NCBI RefSeq assembly: GCF_039539345.1
Contig: NZ_BAABCY010000085.1
Span: 4,240 to 68,239 of the forward strand
Length of the DNA stretch: 64,000 nt
Reading direction: 5' to 3'
From: Snuella lapsa
GTDB taxonomy: Bacteria > Bacteroidota > Bacteroidia > Flavobacteriales > Flavobacteriaceae
Shown here: piece after piece, positions 1 to 9,678 of the stretch
Layout: each line of letters begins with the position of its first letter
How positions within the stretch are numbered: position 1 is the first letter of the stretch
Notes under the pieces: generated by a model
Told to the model about the DNA's origin: nothing
The model's input: only the letters and a program-made list of their open reading frames with translations
Database searches by the model: none
Position numbers and translations under genes: made by a program

Positions 1-2
1 CA

Positions 3-2603
3 AATAGCCAAATCTATGTCATAAAAAGATATGACATGACCACAGGAAAGATCGAAACCATAACTGGAGGACCAGGCGGAGCTGCTAGACCACAAATTTC
101 TAGAGATGGCAAAAAGCTAGCATTTATTAAACGTATTAGAACCCAAACGGTATTATATATTCATGATCTAGAAACTGGTGAAGAATGGCCCATTTATGAC
201 CAACTCAATAAAGACCAACAGGAGGCTTGGGCTATTTTTGGTGTTTATCCAAATTTTGCCTGGTTACCAAACAATGAAGACATTATTATATGGTCTGGAG
301 GAAAAATAAATAAAATAAATACGAGCTCATTACAAGTATCCCCTATCCCCTTTCACGTTGATGCTAAAATAAAAATTGCCAAAGCTCTGGAATTTAATAG
401 TCCGGTAGCTCCCGATACCTTTGAAGCCAAAGTTATAAGACATGCCATTACCTCACCTGATAAAAAAACAATAGTCTTTAATGCTCTTGGTTATCTCTGG
501 ATCCAAAAACTACCCAACGGTAAACCAAAACGATTAACCAGTGGAAAAGACTTTGAGTTTGAACCTTCCTTTTCTCCTGATGGCAAGAATATTGTTTATG
601 TTACTTGGAACGATAAAAACCTTGGTGCTATTTATAGCCTATCTGTTAATGGAGATAGTATTGTAAAACTTTCAACAGAAAAAGGGATTTACAGAAATCC
701 CTCATATTCAAATAACGGTGCACATATTGTTTATAGAAAAGAAGCTGGAAATAACGAACAAGGAAGAACATTTTCTAAAAACCCAGGCCTATATACCATG
801 AACGCTGATGGCTCCAATATAAAATTAATTTCTAAAGCTGGAGACTACCCTGTTTACACTATAGATGATTCCCGAATTATATATCAAACTGGAGGTTCCT
901 TTATGGGGTCCCTAACAAAAGAATTAGTAAGTGTAGACATTAATGGTTTCGATAAACTCACGCTTGTAAAATCCAAACACGGCAACAGATTAGTACCAAG
1001 CCCTGACGGTAATTGGTTAGCATTTATACATTTGCATAAGGTTTACATGGCTCCAATGCCTAAATCTGGTCAGACACTGGATATTACTGATAAGACCAAA
1101 TTCATTCCGGTTACACAACTATCAAAAGATGCAGGTATTAACCTGCATTGGTCTAGAGATAGTAAAACTCTCCACTGGACATTAGGCAACACATATTATT
1201 CGGCCGAAGCCAAGGAAGGTTCCAAACTTGTTGAAGATGGTATAAAAATAAATTTAGAAGTAAAAACAGATAAACCTGAAGGATTAATTGCTTTTAAGGG
1301 CGCTACTATTATAACCATGGAGGGAGATGAAGTCATTGAAAACGGCACCATTCTAGTCAAGGATAATAGAATTAAAGCCATTGGAAAAGCTTCAGGTGTT
1401 AAAATCCCTGCTAATGCTAAAGTTTATAATGTAACAGGAAAAACCATTATGCCTGGCATTGTAGATGTTCATGCACATATTGGAGGATTTCGATATGGTT
1501 TAACCACACAAAAGCACTGGCAATTTTATGCCAATTTAGCTTATGGTGTAACTACTGCTCACGACCCATCTGCACATACAGAAACGGTATTCACTTTATC
1601 TGAATTACTTAAAAACGGTAGCTTGGTTGGCCCTCGTCTCTACTCTACTGGCTTTATTTTATATGGAGCAGATGGTGATTTTAAAGCAGTTATAAACAAT
1701 TTAGATGATGCCCGTTCTTCTATTAGGCGTACTAAGGCATTTGGTGCACTTTCTGTAAAGAGTTACAATCAACCTAGGCGTGAACAGCGTCAACAGGTCA
1801 TTCAAGCCGCTCGTGAAGAAGGTATTTTTGTTGTTCCCGAGGGTGGCTCTACTTTTTATCATAATATGACCATGATTATGGATGGTCACACGGGAGTGGA
1901 ACACAACATACCAGTAGCTCCCATCTATAAGGATGTTTTAGAACTTTGGAGTCATAGTAATACTGGTTATACACCAACACTTATAGTAAACTATGGTGGT
2001 CTTAATGGTGAATACTATTGGTACCAAAAAACTAATGTATGGGAGAATGAAAAACTCTTAAAATATACACCTAGAGGTATTATTGATTCTCGTTCCAGAC
2101 ACCGTACCATGGTTCCAGATGAAGAGTACACTAATGGTCATATTTTAGTTTCTGAAACCTGTAAGGCTTTAAGCGACGCTGGAGTGAAGGTTAATTTAGG
2201 GGCTCATGGCCAGTTACAAGGTCTAGGAGCCCATTGGGAATTATGGATGCTCCAACAAGGAGGTATGAGTAATCATGAAGCTCTGAAAGCCGCTACTATC
2301 AATGGAGCTAAGTACATTGGAGCTGGCAATGATATTGGTTCCCTTAAAGTTGGCAAACTAGCCGATTTAATCGTTATGGATAAGAACCCTTTAGAGGACA
2401 TCAAAAATTCCGAAAGTATTATTTACACAATGATTAATGGGCGTTTATACGATACAGAAACCATGAATGAAATAGGCAATTACTCAAAAAAACGCGACAA
2501 GTTTTATTGGGAAAACAACAAATACAACCAAGCCTTTCCCTGGCATGAGGAAAGTGAAAGTTTTACCATACCAGGTTGTGGCTGTCATGTGGGTTCTCAC
2601 TAA
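3..2603 (+). CDS. TolB-like propeller + amidohydrolase (5' truncated by window edge)
   Basis: Two-part enzyme. The N-terminal half has PD40/TolB-type propeller repeats (SPDGKNIVYV, SPDGNWLAFI), and the C-terminal half is an imidazolonepropionase-like metal-dependent amidohydrolase. The metal-binding VDVHAHIGG motif lies near nt 1470, a GVEHN histidine near nt 1900 and the GAHGQLQGLGAHWE block near nt 2200. The usual closing ADLIVMDKNPLEDI segment is present. The first ATG is at 36, but the frame stays open to the window edge and reads as another propeller strand (SQIYVIKRYDMTTGK), so the true start lies outside the window. The protein ends in a Cys/His-rich tail (GCGCHVGSH). Family members are usually exported hydrolases of cyclic amides or peptides; the substrate is unknown. 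Confidence 0.88.
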   Translation, partial: NSQIYVIKRYDMTTGKIETITGGPGGAARPQISRDGKKLAFIKRIRTQTVLYIHDLETGEEWPIYDQLNKDQQEAWAIFGVYPNFAWLPNNEDIIIWSGGKINKINTSSLQVSPIPFHVDAKIKIAKALEFNSPVAPDTFEAKVIRHAITSPDKKTIVFNALGYLWIQKLPNGKPKRLTSGKDFEFEPSFSPDGKNIVYVTWNDKNLGAIYSLSVNGDSIVKLSTEKGIYRNPSYSNNGAHIVYRKEAGNNEQGRTFSKNPGLYTMNADGSNIKLISKAGDYPVYTIDDSRIIYQTGGSFMGSLTKELVSVDINGFDKLTLVKSKHGNRLVPSPDGNWLAFIHLHKVYMAPMPKSGQTLDITDKTKFIPVTQLSKDAGINLHWSRDSKTLHWTLGNTYYSAEAKEGSKLVEDGIKINLEVKTDKPEGLIAFKGATIITMEGDEVIENGTILVKDNRIKAIGKASGVKIPANAKVYNVTGKTIMPGIVDVHAHIGGFRYGLTTQKHWQFYANLAYGVTTAHDPSAHTETVFTLSELLKNGSLVGPRLYSTGFILYGADGDFKAVINNLDDARSSIRRTKAFGALSVKSYNQPRREQRQQVIQAAREEGIFVVPEGGSTFYHNMTMIMDGHTGVEHNIPVAPIYKDVLELWSHSNTGYTPTLIVNYGGLNGEYYWYQKTNVWENEKLLKYTPRGIIDSRSRHRTMVPDEEYTNGHILVSETCKALSDAGVKVNLGAHGQLQGLGAHWELWMLQQGGMSNHEALKAATINGAKYIGAGNDIGSLKVGKLADLIVMDKNPLEDIKNSESIIYTMINGRLYDTETMNEIGNYSKKRDKFYWENNKYNQAFPWHEESESFTIPGCGCHVGSH

Positions 2604-2614
2604 AAATAAAGCCT

Positions 2615-2666
2615 AAAAGGAAGTGTTCTATGAGGGTGTTTTAATAACAACTGAATGCTTCCTTTT
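2615..2666. terminator. Bidirectional terminator hairpin
   Basis: AAAAGGAAG pairs with CTTCCTTTT across a long loop, between the convergent amidohydrolase and YjbQ genes, with T-rich sequence following. Confidence 0.55.
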
Positions 2667-2674
2667 ATATTTTT

Positions 2675-3097
2675 TTATACTCCATATGCAGTAACAACCA
2701 AGCTTCTTGCACCTCCGTAATCTCTGTGCTCGCATAAATAAATACCTTGCCAAATTCCTAAATTGAGCTTACCTCTTGTAATGGGGATTTGTACAGAGGC
2801 CCCTAAAATTGAGGCCTTGATATGTGCCGGCATATCATCAGCTCCTTCATAAGTATGTTCATAATAAGGAGCGTTTTCTGGAACCATTTCATTAAAGTGG
2901 CGTTCAAAATCATTTCTAACCGTATAATCGGCATTTTCATTAATTGTTAAACTTGCAGACGTATGCTTTATAAATACCTGCAACTGCCCCATTGCAATTT
3001 GATTTAACTCTGGAGTACTCTCTAAAACCGTATCTGTTATTAAGTGAAATCCCCTTGGATATGGCTGTAACTTTATTTCTCTTTGAAACAACTTCAT
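2675..3097 (-). CDS. YjbQ/UPF0047 family protein
   Basis: A 140-residue protein matching the whole YjbQ (UPF0047) family length. Conserved features are HTSASLTINENAD at residues 45-57 (H45), the EGADDMPAHIK block at 84-94 (H92) and GIWQGIYLCEHRD at 114-126 (H124), the usual metal/anion-site residues. Family members have weak thiamine-phosphate synthase activity, but the physiological role is unsettled. It stands alone and ends convergently with the upstream amidohydrolase. No signal peptide is seen, so it is probably cytoplasmic. Confidence 0.9.
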   Translation of the reverse strand: MKLFQREIKLQPYPRGFHLITDTVLESTPELNQIAMGQLQVFIKHTSASLTINENADYTVRNDFERHFNEMVPENAPYYEHTYEGADDMPAHIKASILGASVQIPITRGKLNLGIWQGIYLCEHRDYGGARSLVVTAYGV

Positions 3098-3242
3098 ACT
3101 TTATTGCTTTATCCTCTTATTGTATATTGTTCCAAAATTGCACAATTAATCTTTAACTACCTTAAAATATTCATAATAAGTTAATATGAAACAAATTGCC
3201 ATGTCAATTGATAAATTTAAATTTGTGCCTTAATTAGTTTAT

Positions 3243-4061
3243 ATGAATTTATCCCAAGTAAAATTAGTTGTGACCGACATGGACGGCACCTTATTAAATT
3301 CCAATCATGAAGTTAGTTCCCGTTTCTTTGAACTTTTTAAAAAAATGAAAACTCATGATATTCTCTTTGTTGCTGCCAGTGGACGTCCATATTATGGCAT
3401 AGTAACCAAATTTGACACAATAAAAGATGACATGATTATTGTAGCCGAAAATGGCGGCCTAGTGGTTAAAAACGGCAACACACTTCTTTCAAACCCCATA
3501 AAGAAAGATAATTTATCGGAAATCACTGGTCTGGTAGCTTCATTAAGCAATGTACATCCTGTGTTCTGCACCAAACAAAAAGCTTATGTAATGAGTAAAT
3601 CTAAACCGCTTTTAGATTTATTATCGGAATATTATGCTTGTTATGAATTAATTGAAACGCCCGAATACATTGATGAAGACATCTACAAAATAGCATTGTT
3701 TCATGAAGAAAACTCTGAAAAACACATATACCCTCATGTTAAACACCTAGAGTCTAACTTTAAGATAAAAATCTCCGCAAACCATTGGGTAGACATTTCT
3801 GAAAACATTGCCAATAAAGGGCATGCTGTTAATTTAATACAGAACATGTATAACATAAAAGAGGAAGAAACCATGGTTTTTGGCGATTACAACAATGATC
3901 TTGAAATGCTTGAAACGGCATACTTTAGCTATGCCATGCAAAATGCCCATCCAAAAGTAAAGTCTGTCGCACGCTTTGAAACTAAAAGTAATAACGACTT
4001 TGGTGTCGAACATATTTTGCATAAACTCCTACTTGATAAAGAAAAACTGGTCACAGAGTAG
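3243..4061 (+). CDS. Cof-type HAD-IIB phosphatase
   Basis: A 272-residue cytoplasmic HAD-superfamily hydrolase of the Cof/YbiV type. Motif I is TDMDGTLLNS, with nucleophile D12 and acid/base D14. Motif IV is GDYNND at residues 214-219. The middle section (about 85-190) is the C2-type cap. This class dephosphorylates sugar phosphates, flavin nucleotides or similar small metabolites; the substrate cannot be deduced here. The gene is monocistronic or leads into the small lipoprotein gene 80 bp downstream. Confidence 0.9.
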   Translation: MNLSQVKLVVTDMDGTLLNSNHEVSSRFFELFKKMKTHDILFVAASGRPYYGIVTKFDTIKDDMIIVAENGGLVVKNGNTLLSNPIKKDNLSEITGLVASLSNVHPVFCTKQKAYVMSKSKPLLDLLSEYYACYELIETPEYIDEDIYKIALFHEENSEKHIYPHVKHLESNFKIKISANHWVDISENIANKGHAVNLIQNMYNIKEEETMVFGDYNNDLEMLETAYFSYAMQNAHPKVKSVARFETKSNNDFGVEHILHKLLLDKEKLVTE

Positions 4062-4141
4062 CCTTTAAAATTATTCGAAAAGATTACGCAACCTTTTTCA
4101 TTTTTTTTCATCTTATAGTATAAACTAAATATTATTTAAGA

Positions 4142-4582
4142 ATGAAGCGTACTTTTTTAATTGTATTATCCTTTACCTTTCTATTAACTGGTTGCTCGGT
4201 TAATACTAGCGACGAAAATAACAATCAGGTATATAGGTACTTGTGGCATTTGGTAAATGTTACTGGTGGTATTTCTGGTGTAGATGAGCAATTTTCGTTA
4301 GACACAGTTGTTTGGGTTTTTGACGAAGTAAACGGTAAGATTACGGTTACTAATTCAAATGACGATCCCGAGAAGGAGGATGGCTTGGATTCGGGCGTAT
4401 ACGATTTCTCAATTCAAACTATTGACGGTAATACTTTCTTGACTGTAGGCAATACAGAAATAGGAGGCATAACTTTCCCTTCTCTAGAAGAAATGATTCT
4501 TAATGAAAATGAGACGTCTTCAGGCCCTGGTTCAGATGGTTTTATATATAACTTTCAACGAACTGTAGAAGTTGTTCAATAA
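4142..4582 (+). CDS. Small lipoprotein of unknown function
   Basis: A 146-residue protein with a lipoprotein signal (hydrophobic segment ending LLTGC, lipid Cys at 18), so it should be anchored in a membrane facing the periplasm or cell surface. The mature part has alternating polar/hydrophobic strands and a DDPEKEDGLDSG acidic loop, and may form a small beta-barrel similar to lipocalin-like proteins. I do not recognise a named family. It ends 6 bp before the convergent end of the next gene. Confidence 0.75.
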   Translation: MKRTFLIVLSFTFLLTGCSVNTSDENNNQVYRYLWHLVNVTGGISGVDEQFSLDTVVWVFDEVNGKITVTNSNDDPEKEDGLDSGVYDFSIQTIDGNTFLTVGNTEIGGITFPSLEEMILNENETSSGPGSDGFIYNFQRTVEVVQ

Positions 4583-4588
4583 AACATA

Positions 4589-5851
4589 TTAGGTTTTCTG
4601 CTTCTTTTTTCGAGCTGCTGGAAATAATACATTATTTAATATCAAACGATACCCGGGAGAAGTTGGATGTAAATCAAGTTCTGTCTTAGCGTCACCAACA
4701 CGATGTTGATAGTCTTCCGGGTCATGCCCTCCATAAAAGGTAAAAAAACCTTTTCCCTTTATGCCATGGATGTACTTAGCCTCCCCATTCGATTTGTTTT
4801 CCCCCATTATCAATACATTCGATTTTATTTCATCTCTTGTAAATGCAGTGGTTTGTCCCATAAAACCTTTAACCAAAGCTGTATGGTTTTGGCATAGCAT
4901 GGTAGGTATAGGATCCCATTTTGCTGAAAATTCCATAAGCGTAAAATAATCGGTAGTTCTGGAAATCATTGAACGTTTCCTAGTCATATCTATTGAAGAA
5001 AACTCATAAACCGTTGGGCTTTGCTCTAATGTAAAATCTCTAAAAGCAAAGGTTTTACTATAATCGATCTTGTTTTGGTAACCTGGATCACTACCATCAC
5101 CGTCGAACATAGGTTCACAAATGTCAACACCTTCGGCAGACAAAGCGATATCAAAACTATCCGTTGCACTACACATCGCAAACATAAAACCTCCTCCAAC
5201 AACGTAATCCCTAATCTTTAAAGCCACATCGAGCTTTTCTTGTGACACTTTACTATAACCTAACTTTGAAGCTAATGCTTCGGCATCTTTCTTTTCTTGA
5301 ATATACCATGAGGTAGCTCTGTAAGTCCCATAGAACTTTCCATATTGCCCGGTAAAATCCTCATGGTGCAAATGTAGCCAGTCAAATAATAACAAACCAT
5401 CATTTAACACTTCTTCATCATAAACGGTTTCATAAGGAATCTCTGCGTATTGTAGTACCATTGTAACAGCATCATCCCAAGGCAACTTACCCTTAGGCGT
5501 GTAAACAGCTATTTTAGGCGCCTTTTCCAAAACAACTGCTTCCATATTTTGGCTGGGACTGCTAACATGTTCTAAAATACTTTCGGCTTCACTGTTTGAA
5601 ATGACTTCAAAGGATACGCCTCTAATTTGACACTCCTGTTGTATTTCTGCTATATCTGGTAGCAAAAATGAACCTCCACGATAATTCAGCAACCACTTTA
5701 CTTTTAACTGCTTATTTAATGTCCAATAGGTAACACCATAAGCTTTTAAATGGTTTTTCTGACTTTCAGCATCCATTGGAATAAGCAAATATGATGCAAA
5801 CGTATTAATTGATAGGAATACAAATAATATGATAACCAAAGGTTTTTTCAT
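4589..5851 (-). CDS. Conserved secreted protein, commonly labelled 'asparagine synthetase B'
   Basis: About 420 residues. An ATG 18 bp further upstream (at 5869) is possible, but MKKPLVIILFVFLSINTFA from 5851 gives a clean Sec signal peptide. The conserved N-terminal block LLIPMDAESQKNHLKAYG is one I recall from flavobacterial proteins carrying the asparagine synthetase B label. I see neither an N-terminal catalytic Cys of a glutamine amidotransferase nor the SGGxDS pyrophosphatase loop of true AsnB, and export argues against that enzyme. The name is therefore probably a misannotation and the function is unknown. It lies 58 bp downstream of dnaB on the same strand. Confidence 0.8.
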   Translation of the reverse strand: MKKPLVIILFVFLSINTFASYLLIPMDAESQKNHLKAYGVTYWTLNKQLKVKWLLNYRGGSFLLPDIAEIQQECQIRGVSFEVISNSEAESILEHVSSPSQNMEAVVLEKAPKIAVYTPKGKLPWDDAVTMVLQYAEIPYETVYDEEVLNDGLLLFDWLHLHHEDFTGQYGKFYGTYRATSWYIQEKKDAEALASKLGYSKVSQEKLDVALKIRDYVVGGGFMFAMCSATDSFDIALSAEGVDICEPMFDGDGSDPGYQNKIDYSKTFAFRDFTLEQSPTVYEFSSIDMTRKRSMISRTTDYFTLMEFSAKWDPIPTMLCQNHTALVKGFMGQTTAFTRDEIKSNVLIMGENKSNGEAKYIHGIKGKGFFTFYGGHDPEDYQHRVGDAKTELDLHPTSPGYRLILNNVLFPAARKKKQKT

Positions 5852-5909
5852 AGACCGAAAGGTAATCAAATTTATCTTGAGTTAAAATTCTTTAAAGAAT
5901 ATTCTATGA

Positions 5910-7454
5910 TTAAAATGGTACATCGGAGTCATCATCTTCATTAAATGCACTTCCAAAAGCTTGATCCGGACTTGCTGTAAAATTGTCTGATGACTTAAAC
6001 GGGTCATCATTATCGCCTGCGTTCATTTTACTATGGAACTCAAACGGTGAATCAAAGTCATCCAAATTATCAAACTTACCTAAGTGCCCAAGGAATTTCA
6101 ATCGAATATTTTCTAAACCTCCATTCCTATGCTTTGCTATTATAAATTCTGCTTGACCTTCTGTTGGTGATCGCTCATCGTCATCCCATTCTTCAATTTT
6201 GTAATACTCAGGTCTATAAATAAACGATACAATATCTGCATCTTGTTCTATCGCACCAGATTCACGTAAATCTGACAATAATGGACGTTTACTGCCTCCA
6301 CGTGTTTCAACAGCACGAGATAGCTGTGACAGTGCAATAACGGGAACCATTAATTCTTTTGCTAGAGCTTTAAGGTTTCTGGAAATCATCGAAATCTCCT
6401 GCTCACGGTTACCTCCATGACTATTACCACCAGTCATTAGCTGTAAATAATCGATAATAATTAACTTAATACCATGCTGGGAAGATAGCCTTCGAGCCTT
6501 TGCTCTTAGATCGAATATGGAAAGAGATGGTGTATCATCTATGTATAAAGGTGCTTTTTCCAAGCCTTTAACTTTTACATTAAGTTGTTCCCATTCATGT
6601 TTTTCCAATTTTCCTGTACGCAACTTTTCTGAAGACAAACCTGTTTCGCTTGAAATTAGTCGGGTAATCAATTGAACAGAAGCCATCTCTAATGAGAAAA
6701 AAGCCACTGGTATATTTTGGTCGACCGCTATATTCCTTGCCATAGACAGGGTTAATGCCGTTTTACCCATACCGGGACGTGCCGCAACAATAATTAAATC
6801 GGATGGTTGCCATCCTGAAGTTAATTTATCTAGCTTATCGAACCCCGTGGGAATACCACTGAGTCCTTCTTTATTGGAAATCTCTTCAATTTTTTTCTTA
6901 GCCTGAATAACCAGTTCCTGGGCTGTTTCACTAGATTTTTTAATATTACCTTGGGTAACTTCGTATAATTTTGCTTCGGCATTATCCAGCAGATCAAAAA
7001 CATCCTTAGTTTCATCGTAAGCTTCTTCAATGATTTCGCTAGAAATCTTAATTAAACTACGTTGAATAAATTTTTGCAAAATAATACGAGCATGAAACTC
7101 TATATGCGCTGATGACGATACCTTTTGTGTCAAAGAAATGAGGTAAAAATCCCCTCCAACCAATTCTAGCTTGCCATTTTTCTTTAACTGCGTTGAAACA
7201 GTTAATAAGTCTATAGGTTCACTGTTTTCGAACAACTGAAAAATAGCTGCAAATATATGTTGATGTCCTTCTTTGTAAAAAGCTTCTGGATTTAATATAT
7301 CAATAACCTCATCAACGCCTTTCTTATCGATCATCATCGCTCCCAGCACAACCTCTTCAATATCAATGGCTTGCGGGGGGATTTTCCCTTTTTCGAGATT
7401 AATTATGGTGCTTTTATCAACTTTGTATCCTTGAATTTGGCTGGGTTGTTTCAT
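5910..7454 (-). CDS. dnaB: Replicative DNA helicase DnaB
   Basis: Hexameric replicative helicase that unwinds DNA ahead of the fork. The N-terminal primase-interaction domain includes PPQAIDIEEVVLGAMM. The RecA-like ATPase domain has Walker A ARPGMGKTAL, Walker B IIIDYLQLM, a downstream SQLSRAVETRGG block and the arginine-finger region RESGAIEQDADIV. The open frame extends upstream to 7517, but the DnaB-like sequence starts at MKQPSQIQGYKVDK, so 7454 is preferred; this gives about 514 residues, normal for the family. No intein interrupts the motifs. The C-terminus is acidic (EDDDSDVPF). Confidence 0.97.
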   Translation of the reverse strand: MKQPSQIQGYKVDKSTIINLEKGKIPPQAIDIEEVVLGAMMIDKKGVDEVIDILNPEAFYKEGHQHIFAAIFQLFENSEPIDLLTVSTQLKKNGKLELVGGDFYLISLTQKVSSSAHIEFHARIILQKFIQRSLIKISSEIIEEAYDETKDVFDLLDNAEAKLYEVTQGNIKKSSETAQELVIQAKKKIEEISNKEGLSGIPTGFDKLDKLTSGWQPSDLIIVAARPGMGKTALTLSMARNIAVDQNIPVAFFSLEMASVQLITRLISSETGLSSEKLRTGKLEKHEWEQLNVKVKGLEKAPLYIDDTPSLSIFDLRAKARRLSSQHGIKLIIIDYLQLMTGGNSHGGNREQEISMISRNLKALAKELMVPVIALSQLSRAVETRGGSKRPLLSDLRESGAIEQDADIVSFIYRPEYYKIEEWDDDERSPTEGQAEFIIAKHRNGGLENIRLKFLGHLGKFDNLDDFDSPFEFHSKMNAGDNDDPFKSSDNFTASPDQAFGSAFNEDDDSDVPF

Positions 7455-7570
7455 GACTACGAATGTAATTAAAATGAAAATGTTTTTAAGATAAAGCTGG
7501 TTATCATTGTTAACCATTCATTAACAATATAGCTGTTAATAAATTACAAATATTGTGAATAACTACAAAA

Positions 7571-7599
7571 AAAATCTGAAGCTATATGCTTCAGATTTT
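7571..7599 (-). terminator. Terminator after accA
   Basis: Perfect 12-bp stem (AAAATCTGAAGC / GCTTCAGATTTT) with a 5-nt loop, between the accA stop and the dnaB start. It separates accA from dnaB transcription. Confidence 0.8.
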
Positions 7600-7622
7600 A
7601 AGATGATATGATTTTAAAAGGC

Positions 7623-8576
7623 TTAGCCTTTATAGACTCCCATTTGAACATATTTATCCATACGTTGGGACACTAAATCTTTTGGTGATAAGTTTTTTAA
7701 TGCCTCATAATTTTTCAAAATAGTATTCGCTACAGTTTTAAATGTCTTCTCTCTATCTCTATGGGCTCCTCCTAGAGGCTCCTTGATTATTTCATCTACT
7801 AATTTTAGTTTTTTCATATCGCTTGCTGTTAGCTTTAATGCTTTGGCAGCTTGCTCTTTATATTCCCAACTATGCCAAAGAATGGATGAGCACGACTCTG
7901 GGGAAATAACAGAATACCATGTATTTTCCAACATAAGCACTCTATCTCCAACACCAATACCTAAGGCTCCACCCGATGCACCTTCTCCAATTACAATGGT
8001 TATTACAGGCACTTTTAAACGAGTCATCTCTAAAATATTTCTGGCAATAGCTTCTCCTTGACCTCTTTCTTCTGCTTCAAGCCCGGGGTAAGCCCCTGGA
8101 GTATCCAAAAGGGTTACTACTGGTATACCAAACTTCTCGGCCGATTTCATTAATCGCAAAGCTTTTCTATAACCTTCAGGATTTGCCATTCCAAAATTTC
8201 TATATTGGCGTGTTTTAGTATTATATCCTTTCTGTTGTCCTATAAACATAAAGCTTTGATCTCCTATTTTTCCAAGACCACCAATCATTGCTTTATCATC
8301 CTTAAAACTTCTATCACCGTGCAACTCTAAAAAAGAATCTCCGCAAATGGCTCTTATATAATCTAATGTATACGGTCTATCTGGATGCCTAGACAACTGT
8401 ACGCGTTGCCATGGTGATAAATTTTTATAGATCTCTTTCTTAGTGTCTGTAAGCTTTTTTTCAATCTGCGCACAAGTTTCGGAAACATCTACATCGCTTT
8501 CTTCTCCTATCACTTTACATTTTTGCAATTGCTGCTCTAAGTCCTTTATTGGAAGTTCAAATTCTAAATATTCCAT
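7623..8576 (-). CDS. accA: Acetyl-CoA carboxylase carboxyltransferase subunit alpha
   Basis: A 317-residue alpha subunit of the carboxyltransferase that moves the carboxyl group from biotin to acetyl-CoA to give malonyl-CoA, the first step of fatty acid synthesis. Conserved segments are LDTPGAYPGLEAEERGQGEA and GEGASGGALGIGVGD, the oxyanion/CoA-binding region, followed by ISPESCSSILWHS. Length and start agree with the family. The accD partner is not in this window. A strong hairpin follows the gene. Confidence 0.97.
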   Translation of the reverse strand: MEYLEFELPIKDLEQQLQKCKVIGEESDVDVSETCAQIEKKLTDTKKEIYKNLSPWQRVQLSRHPDRPYTLDYIRAICGDSFLELHGDRSFKDDKAMIGGLGKIGDQSFMFIGQQKGYNTKTRQYRNFGMANPEGYRKALRLMKSAEKFGIPVVTLLDTPGAYPGLEAEERGQGEAIARNILEMTRLKVPVITIVIGEGASGGALGIGVGDRVLMLENTWYSVISPESCSSILWHSWEYKEQAAKALKLTASDMKKLKLVDEIIKEPLGGAHRDREKTFKTVANTILKNYEALKNLSPKDLVSQRMDKYVQMGVYKG

Positions 8577-8645
8577 AAGAATTTATGTTATTAGCTATTA
8601 ATTTGGTTAGCGTACAAATATAAAAACTTTAATTATGATACACTG

Positions 8646-9557
8646 CTAAGATTCTTTTCTTTTTAATATTCTTGTGTTTTTTAAAATAGCATTCAAGAAT
8701 ACTGTACCAATAATAATAGAGGCACCATAGTAAAACATTGGGCTCATTTTTTCTTTTTCTGGAAAGAGAATAATGGCTATTATAATACCATAAACTGGTT
8801 CTAAATTATAGGTTAAAACCACTGTATAAGGACTTATATACTTCATTATTTGCACGGCTGCTATAAATGCATAGGCCGTGCAAATGGATGCTAGAATAAA
8901 AAGATAGCCAAAATCAGCTTTACTGATATTAAAAAAATTCCAGGAAAATCCATCACCAAAGAGCAGTATAAAAATAGAAATGAAAATTACGCCACTTAAA
9001 AACTCATAAAAAGAAATAACCGTTGCTGTATGCTGTTTTAAAAAATGTCCATTAAGGACAGCAAACAATGAGGACAAAAAGGCAGAACTAATACCTAAAA
9101 CAATACCCGTTACGTATTTTATTTCGCTTTGGGTTATTATATAAACACCTATTACAACAAGAACTCCAAGAAAAATTTCATACCCAACAATACGTCTTCT
9201 ATAAACAATGGGTTCTATAAATGAAGCAAAAAATGCTCCTGTTGAAAACATTGCTAATGCAATGGATACGTTGGCTTCGTCAATAGAGCCAAAAAATGTG
9301 ATCCAATGCAAGGCTATGATAACACCTGCCACGGACAGCCTTAAAATAGCTTTTGGAGTAATTTTTATTTTAACCTTAGCAACCTTAACATAGATTAACA
9401 TAATTAACGAAGCAATTAGCATTCTATACCATACTAAATCGATTGCCTTAATACTAATCAATTCTCCTAAAATAGCCGTAAATCCGGCTATAAAAACCAA
9501 AAAATGAAGATGCAAAAAGTTTTTAAGCTTAGGCTTATTGTGAAGCAATCTATTCAT
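8646..9557 (-). CDS. EamA/DMT-family transporter
   Basis: A 303-residue integral membrane protein with about ten hydrophobic helices arranged as two EamA repeats, typical of drug/metabolite exporters. Examples of membrane segments are FLVFIAGFTAILGELI near the N-terminus and FYYGASIIIGTVFLNAIL near the C-terminus. The substrate cannot be predicted; family members export amino acids, purines or metabolites. It lies 69 bp upstream of accA on the same strand and may be co-transcribed, although no functional link is evident. Confidence 0.85.
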   Translation of the reverse strand: MNRLLHNKPKLKNFLHLHFLVFIAGFTAILGELISIKAIDLVWYRMLIASLIMLIYVKVAKVKIKITPKAILRLSVAGVIIALHWITFFGSIDEANVSIALAMFSTGAFFASFIEPIVYRRRIVGYEIFLGVLVVIGVYIITQSEIKYVTGIVLGISSAFLSSLFAVLNGHFLKQHTATVISFYEFLSGVIFISIFILLFGDGFSWNFFNISKADFGYLFILASICTAYAFIAAVQIMKYISPYTVVLTYNLEPVYGIIIAIILFPEKEKMSPMFYYGASIIIGTVFLNAILKNTRILKRKES

Positions 9558-9678
9558 TTTAACTTACTCTTTTAAGCCCTAACTCTGTTAAAAGGCTTAG
9601 TCTAAATTCAGTTCTCCTTATTAAGCTATTAATACACTAAATACTTAAGTCAATTTTATGATTAATTTCATAATTACC

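Noticed and set aside
5910..7454. Intein in dnaB
   Set aside because: Walker A and other helicase motifs are contiguous and the length is normal.
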